A stretch of DNA of 55,178 nucleotides from a bacterium (GTDB lineage: Bacteria; Moduliflexota; Moduliflexia; Moduliflexales; JAUQPW01): contig JAUQPW010000023.1 in assembly GCA_030550175.1 (NCBI GenBank), forward strand, positions 1-55,178. Reading direction: 5' to 3'. The notes under the pieces are model-generated. The model had not been told where the DNA came from. It saw only the letters and a list, made by a program, of their open reading frames with translations, and made no database searches. Shown in pieces: positions 51,002 to 55,178 of this stretch; the stretch's first letter is position 1; every line of letters begins with the position of its first letter. The translations under genes and the position numbers were made by a program.

Positions 51002-52708
51002 CTACCAGAGAGCGACAAAAAGGAGGTAGCAAGCTACAAGGAGATAAAGAGTAACCCAAAGCCCTGGGCGTTGAAACCAGGGTAAACCTGTAGCCGGGAG
51101 TACAAAGGGGTACCTGGGCATGCGAGGAGCTTCTTGTAAGGTTTTCTGCAGCCAAGTTCCTTCCAGGGATTTTAATCGTTTTCCCATAAGTTCCCGTAAA
51201 TTCTCTTTGGGTTCCTGCCGGGTATATATCAGACCTTCTAATTCCTCTTCTTTTACAGGTCCCCGTACATGGTTGATAATTTTTGAGGCAATAAACATGC
51301 TTAGGACAGGGAGTACAACATTCCACAGGTAAGTCCACCAGGTGTTGGTATACCAGATGGGGAGTGGCCATTTATAACGATCCCCCAGGATGGCTGAGAT
51401 TCCATAGGCCAGTCCTACCAAAAGACCGATAATTCCGGTTTCCCGATGAACCCGGGTAAAGATACCCATGAGGATGACGGTCATGAGGGGGACTCCAATG
51501 GCGCCGGTTAATCGGAGATAAAAAGCCAGCATCCCACCGCTAAGAAAAGGAACATAAGCAAACCCCAGGGCAATGATAATGGGCACCGAGATACGACCTA
51601 CCAGGGTATAGTGGGTATCCGGAGCATTTTTCACAATGAATCGAGCGTAAACATCTCGAACAAAAAGGCTTGAGATTCCGATTCCAATGGAATCAAAGGT
51701 CGAATAGCCTGCAGCTACCACTCCGGCCAAAACCAGACCCAGAAGACCGGGAGGAAGGTATTTTTTAACCATCAAGGGATAGGCCTGATCTACAATTTGT
51801 AAATCGGGAAAATCAGCCTTAGCTAAAGGTCCCATGCTGACATTAAACCAGAGGCAGACCGCTGTTACTATGCTGGCCACCAGGGAAGCCATCTTAAAAT
51901 CCCATTCAGACCTGGCTCCCAAGAAGCGAATAGCCTCATATTGGTTGATAACCGCATACGTGGTTAATACCACCACAAATCCAAAAGCAACCAGCAAGGG
52001 AGAAACCCCCCCAGGGGAATAGCCTCCTACATGGAGTAAAGTTTGGGGAAGTTTAGGATCTAGGGCGGTAAGTTTCCGGGTTAATCCTTCCCAACCGCCT
52101 ATACCCACCCATACCACCCCCCAGAGAACAACGGAAGCCACTACCATGGCAATACTCTGGAGAACATCTGTAATTACATCGGATTTTAATCCTCCGGTTA
52201 TAATGTAGAGTACGGCCGTAACCGCTACTCCCACTACGATGATCCAGCTCCAGGTAGCACTGATATCTGCAATTATATTAAGAACCAGGAACATAGAGAA
52301 GTAAATATTCCCAAGGACATTGGTTCGGGATTGAAGATTGATAAAAACGGCCAGTAACCGGGTAGCCGGGCCGAACCGAAACTCCAACCATTCTGCATTG
52401 GTAAACACTCCGGATCGATACATGGGAACGATAACAAAAAAACTCAAAACAAACCAACCGACCGCAATACCCAGCCACCACTGAGTAAGCTGAGATAATC
52501 CGAACCGGTAAGAACCCCCCGCTATGGCCACATAATCCCCGCTATCCACTGCAGTCCCAAAAGCCGATAATCCTATAGCCCACCACGGCAAGGATTTAGC
52601 AGCTAAATACCAGTCAAAACTTGCCTTAATCTCTCTGAAGATAATAACGCCATACAAAACAATTCCTAAATTAATTACAAGGACCAAAAGCCAATCGATT
52701 AGGGTCAT
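51002..52708 (-). CDS. Sodium:solute symporter family transporter
   Basis: 568 residues, inner membrane, about 13 transmembrane segments by eye. It couples Na+ flow to uptake of a solute. SLPWWAIGLSAFGTAVDSGD and YVAIAGGSYRFGL near the start match the unwound first helix and sodium site of the SSS family; GLLGLVLAGVVAAGYSTFDS matches the later helix bearing the second Na+ ligand site. The last 90 residues are a polar cytoplasmic region, rather long. Shine-Dalgarno-like GGTGG precedes the ATG. The substrate (amino acid, sugar, organic acid or urea) cannot be told. Confidence 0.92.
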   Translation of the reverse strand: MTLIDWLLVLVINLGIVLYGVIIFREIKASFDWYLAAKSLPWWAIGLSAFGTAVDSGDYVAIAGGSYRFGLSQLTQWWLGIAVGWFVLSFFVIVPMYRSGVFTNAEWLEFRFGPATRLLAVFINLQSRTNVLGNIYFSMFLVLNIIADISATWSWIIVVGVAVTAVLYIITGGLKSDVITDVLQSIAMVVASVVLWGVVWVGIGGWEGLTRKLTALDPKLPQTLLHVGGYSPGGVSPLLVAFGFVVVLTTYAVINQYEAIRFLGARSEWDFKMASLVASIVTAVCLWFNVSMGPLAKADFPDLQIVDQAYPLMVKKYLPPGLLGLVLAGVVAAGYSTFDSIGIGISSLFVRDVYARFIVKNAPDTHYTLVGRISVPIIIALGFAYVPFLSGGMLAFYLRLTGAIGVPLMTVILMGIFTRVHRETGIIGLLVGLAYGISAILGDRYKWPLPIWYTNTWWTYLWNVVLPVLSMFIASKIINHVRGPVKEEELEGLIYTRQEPKENLRELMGKRLKSLEGTWLQKTLQEAPRMPRYPFVLPATGLPWFQRPGLWVTLYLLVACYLLFVALW

Positions 52709-52811
52709 AGTAACACCACCTTTTTCTAAACAAGGTTTATGGTTTTATTTCTTTCTGGCTTTGGAAACTACAGATTATGACCGATGAGAAAGGCCCTGGT
52801 AAGAAAGTTTG

Positions 52812-53066
52812 TTATTCTATTTCTTTCTGGAGGTCTTCTTTATAAGTTATTTCTATTTCATCTCTATCTCCCATGGCATCTTCCAGCAATTTAGCTACCT
52901 GTGAACTCAGGCCTCTCTCTTTTAAAAATTCCAGAGTTGCTCTGTTCAAGTAGTAGTCTTTATCGGTCAAGTTTTCTTCTTCGAGATGATCGATCAAAAA
53001 TTGTAGTTCTTCATGGGATATGGTACCTATGTAGGTATGGGTTTCTTTATCGTATAGCTCTACCAT
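52812..53066 (-). CDS. Small conserved-looking acidic protein
   Basis: 84 residues. MVELYDKETHTYIGTISHEE and LQFLIDHLEEENLTDKDYYL are followed by a helix FLKERGLSSQVAKLLEDAMG and DEIEITY. The pattern 'LYD-x-E-T-x-x-x-x-G-x-I-S-x-E-E-L-x-F-L-x-D-x-L' recalls small proteins seen in several environmental phyla, but their function is not known. The ATG at 53066 is preceded by an AAGGAAA. It is 128 bp from the end of the YifB-like gene. Confidence 0.65.
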   Translation of the reverse strand: MVELYDKETHTYIGTISHEELQFLIDHLEEENLTDKDYYLNRATLEFLKERGLSSQVAKLLEDAMGDRDEIEITYKEDLQKEIE

Positions 53067-53193
53067 AACCGTATTTCCTTTCTCTACTCCATTTCTTGAA
53101 CCTACCCAAAAGCAGGACGAAATGGTATTTTGCTCTACAACAGGGATAAGGAACCCGGGTTTCCTGCTTCTGTTTGGGTCTTTGAGATAATTT

Positions 53194-54729
53194 CTAAGTT
53201 ACCCATAATTCCCTATCCAGACTTCGATATTGGATGGCTTCCGAGATATGTTCTGCTCTTATCTCCTCACAACCCTCCAGGTCTGCAATCGTTCGGGATA
53301 CTTTTAAAATCCGGCTATAAGCTCGGGCGCTTAATCCCAGTTTTGTAATCGCACTTTCCAACAACCGATTGGGGGCATCCCCAATCTGGCAGTACTTTTT
53401 AAGGTGTTGGGTGGTCATATAGGCATTGCAGTAGATTTTGTCTTTCTTGTAACGGGCCTGTTGAATCTGTCGGGCCCTTTTAACGCGTTCTTTGATTACC
53501 TCGGAGGTTTCCCCGGAGCTCTGGGAAGCCAGTTCTTTATATTTGACAGCGGGGACTTCAATATGAATATCGATTCGATCCAATAGAGGGCCTGAGATCT
53601 TAGACATGTAGCGTTGGATCAGGGTTGGGGTACAGGAACATTCCCTGGTAGGGTCCGTATAAAATCCACAGGGGCAGGGGTTCATGGAGGCCGCCAGCAT
53701 GAAGCGGGAGGGATAGGTAATGGAGATGGCAGCTCGAGAAATAGTCACCAGGCCGTCTTCAAGGGGTTGTCGGAGTACTTCCAAAACATTTCGTTTAAAT
53801 TCCGGAAGCTCATCCAGAAAGAGAACTCCATTGTGGGCCAGGGAGATCTCGCCGGGACGGGGAGGAACGCTCCCTCCAACCAGAGCTACATCGGAAATGG
53901 AGTGGTGAGGACTCCGGAAAGGCCGGGTCGCAATAAGGGCCTTTTTATCCGGCAATAGACCGGCCACACTATGAATCTTGGTGGTTTCCAGGGCCTCTTC
54001 GAAATTCAACGGGGGTAGAATCGTGGGAATTCTCTTGGCCAGCATCGTTTTCCCTGAGCCCGGAGGACCTATCATCAAAATATTATGCCCCCCTGCAGCA
54101 GCCACTTCTAAGGCTCGCTTGGCATGTTCCTGACCTTTAACCTCGGAAAAATCCAATTCATAGCGGGAAGATTCCTGAAATACTTTATCCAGATCTACCT
54201 TGAGCGGCTCTATAGGAAGTTGACCGTTGATAAACTGGAGGGTCTGGGCTAAAGTTTTTACCGGATAGACCTGAATACCCTCAACAACAGCGGCTTCACT
54301 TGCGTTTGCTTCGGATAAAAGAATACCACTCAGTCTTTTGTCCCTTGCAGCTAAAGTCATGGGAAGGATTCCCGGAACAGGTCTCAAACTCCCATCCAGG
54401 GAAAGTTCTCCTACCAGGAGAAGATCTTTTAACTTGTTAGGATTAACAAAGCCCATACAGCTTAACAATCCTATGGCAATGGGTAAGTCAAAGGCAGACC
54501 CCTCTTTCCGAATATCCGCCGGAGCCAGATTGACAATGATCCGATTGACCGGAAAAGCAAATCCACAGTTCGTGATGGCTGCTTTAACCCGTTCCCGACT
54601 TTCCCGAACAGCTCCGTCAGGTAATCCAACAATGGTAAAGCTTGCCAATCCCAAGCTTAAATCGACTTCTACTTCCACCAGATATCCATCGATTCCCATA
54701 ACGGCACTGCTCAAAACCTTAGACAGCAT
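53194..54729 (-). CDS. comM: YifB/ComM-family AAA+ protein (magnesium-chelatase-like)
   Basis: 511 residues from the ATG at 54729, preceded by GGAGGGGAG. The N-terminal domain ([20 protein letters not shown]) is a Lon-like S5-fold/ChlI-N region. The AAA+ core has [15 protein letters not shown] (Walker A near 226), [11 protein letters not shown] (Walker B), and a [15 protein letters not shown] cysteine cluster (about 361-375). The Mg-chelatase-like C-terminal domain ends in [20 protein letters not shown]. Homologues (ComM) act as hexameric helicases for branch migration in natural transformation. Length and motifs are complete. Confidence 0.93.
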   Translation of the reverse strand: MLSKVLSSAVMGIDGYLVEVEVDLSLGLASFTIVGLPDGAVRESRERVKAAITNCGFAFPVNRIIVNLAPADIRKEGSAFDLPIAIGLLSCMGFVNPNKLKDLLLVGELSLDGSLRPVPGILPMTLAARDKRLSGILLSEANASEAAVVEGIQVYPVKTLAQTLQFINGQLPIEPLKVDLDKVFQESSRYELDFSEVKGQEHAKRALEVAAAGGHNILMIGPPGSGKTMLAKRIPTILPPLNFEEALETTKIHSVAGLLPDKKALIATRPFRSPHHSISDVALVGGSVPPRPGEISLAHNGVLFLDELPEFKRNVLEVLRQPLEDGLVTISRAAISITYPSRFMLAASMNPCPCGFYTDPTRECSCTPTLIQRYMSKISGPLLDRIDIHIEVPAVKYKELASQSSGETSEVIKERVKRARQIQQARYKKDKIYCNAYMTTQHLKKYCQIGDAPNRLLESAITKLGLSARAYSRILKVSRTIADLEGCEEIRAEHISEAIQYRSLDRELWVT

Positions 54730-54918
54730 AAATCTCCCCTCCAAAAGGATTTATTTAAAAGCCGGTTATTATCGGCAGGTTATCCGGTATAACCAGGAAA
54801 CTTTCCCTACAAGCTCGTCCTGAGCCTTGAGCCTATAGAATCGTTTCACAGAAAATTAATCCTCGGTTTTACCATCTTCTAAAAATTTGGGTTACAGGTC
54901 AAGTTCTTTTATACAAAA

Positions 54919-55055
54919 GTATCCATATCAATTTAGTAGGTGGAAAAAGAAACACCCCCCTGGCCCCCCTCTAATCCCCCCGTATACGGGGGGATTAGAG
55001 GGGGGCCAGGGGGTTCAGACAGAAAAAGTAATACCTACTAAATGGTTACAGGTAC
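54919..55055. mobile_element. MITE-like element (family C), intact copy
   Basis: Left end GTATCCATATCAATTTAGTA (54919-54938), then GGTGGAAAAAGAAACA, a C-rich palindromic centre (TAATCCCCCCGTATACGGGG, with further arms to each side), then TTCAGACAGAAAAAGTAATA (from 55014), CCTACTAAATGG and GTTACAGGTAC to 55055. The outer 22-bp ends are imperfect inverted repeats (16 of 22 by eye), the inner ten bases ATTTAGTAGG being perfect. The same ends occur at 42047-42291, and one end at 11741-11785. No coding sequence. Confidence 0.7.
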
Positions 55056-55100
55056 TATACAAAAAGGCTCTATCCTTTCTCCCTGTTGGGAAATGATCCC

Positions 55101-55178
55101 ATGTTGAAATATCGCCTAAACCCTGAAGGTGATGTCATAGAGTTTCTTACCCGATATGAAATTTTTCCCGGTGAAGGG
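55101..55178 (+). CDS. Possible start of a gene running off the right edge
   Basis: From the ATG at 55101 the frame stays open for 26 codons to the end of the window (MLKYRLNPEGDVIEFLTRY, then EIFPGEG). The sequence looks protein-like, but no ribosome-binding site is seen and 26 codons prove little. The minus strand of the same stretch is also open. Treat as tentative. Confidence 0.25.
   Translation, partial: MLKYRLNPEGDVIEFLTRYEIFPGEG

Overview
The window looks like chromosomal DNA of a Gram-negative autotrophic bacterium. The grounds are a red-type (form IC) RuBisCO operon with its activase, a phosphoribulokinase, an exported amidase and protease, a lipoprotein, a sigma-54 activator and a large hybrid sensor kinase. 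Base composition is moderate, and dispersed GC-rich palindromes fill many gaps. No rRNA, tRNA or phylogenetic marker is present, so I do not assign a phylum.

Region 1 (1-6.8 kb), carbon fixation. On the minus strand are cbbL, cbbS and the start of cbbX, cut by the left edge. Divergent from them lies a LysR-type regulator of CbbR type that carries an extra C-terminal LuxR-type helix-turn-helix. It is followed by phosphoribulokinase and a small transaldolase. Together these fix CO2 (Prk makes RuBP, RuBisCO carboxylates it, CbbX reactivates inhibited enzyme).

Region 2 (6.8-11.3 kb). One 1503-residue hybrid histidine kinase has three GAF and four PAS domains and a C-terminal receiver.

Region 3 (11.8-38.7 kb), the most interesting part. 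It is a 25-kb, all-minus-strand gene block for a contractile injection system (phage-tail-like particle). In transcription order it encodes a small winged-helix-like protein, a tail-terminator-like protein, sheath, tube, a tail-assembly chaperone-like protein, an unknown 331-residue protein, a DNA-circulation/gpU-like hub protein, a 1113-residue helical protein built of 23-residue repeats, and a 1510-residue modular protein with a proline-rich linker and a nuclease-like C-terminal region. Next come a gpD-like hub, a gpV/gp45-like spike, a small protein, a gp25-like wedge, a baseplate J protein and a tail protein I-like protein. The last five are poorly characterised proteins (PASTA-like, fibre-like, carboxypeptidase-regulatory-like). 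No capsid, portal, terminase, integrase or lysis gene is seen, so this is not a prophage. The AAA+ ATPase typical of extracellular contractile injection systems is also absent. A sigma-54 activator gene lies directly upstream, and a good -24/-12 promoter match precedes the first gene.

Region 4 (38.7-55.2 kb), mixed metabolism and housekeeping. It holds a half VOC domain, an HSL-type esterase, a Thr/Gly-rich lipoprotein, a Uma2 protein, a diadenylate-cyclase-like protein, a TauD-type dioxygenase, a PaaI-type thioesterase, an exported amidase, a TPR protein, and an exported trypsin-like protease. A broken HEPN-like gene, a sodium:solute symporter, two small proteins and a YifB/ComM-like AAA+ protein complete the region. 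Several families of palindromic or MITE-like repeats are scattered throughout, one of them inside an injection-system gene.
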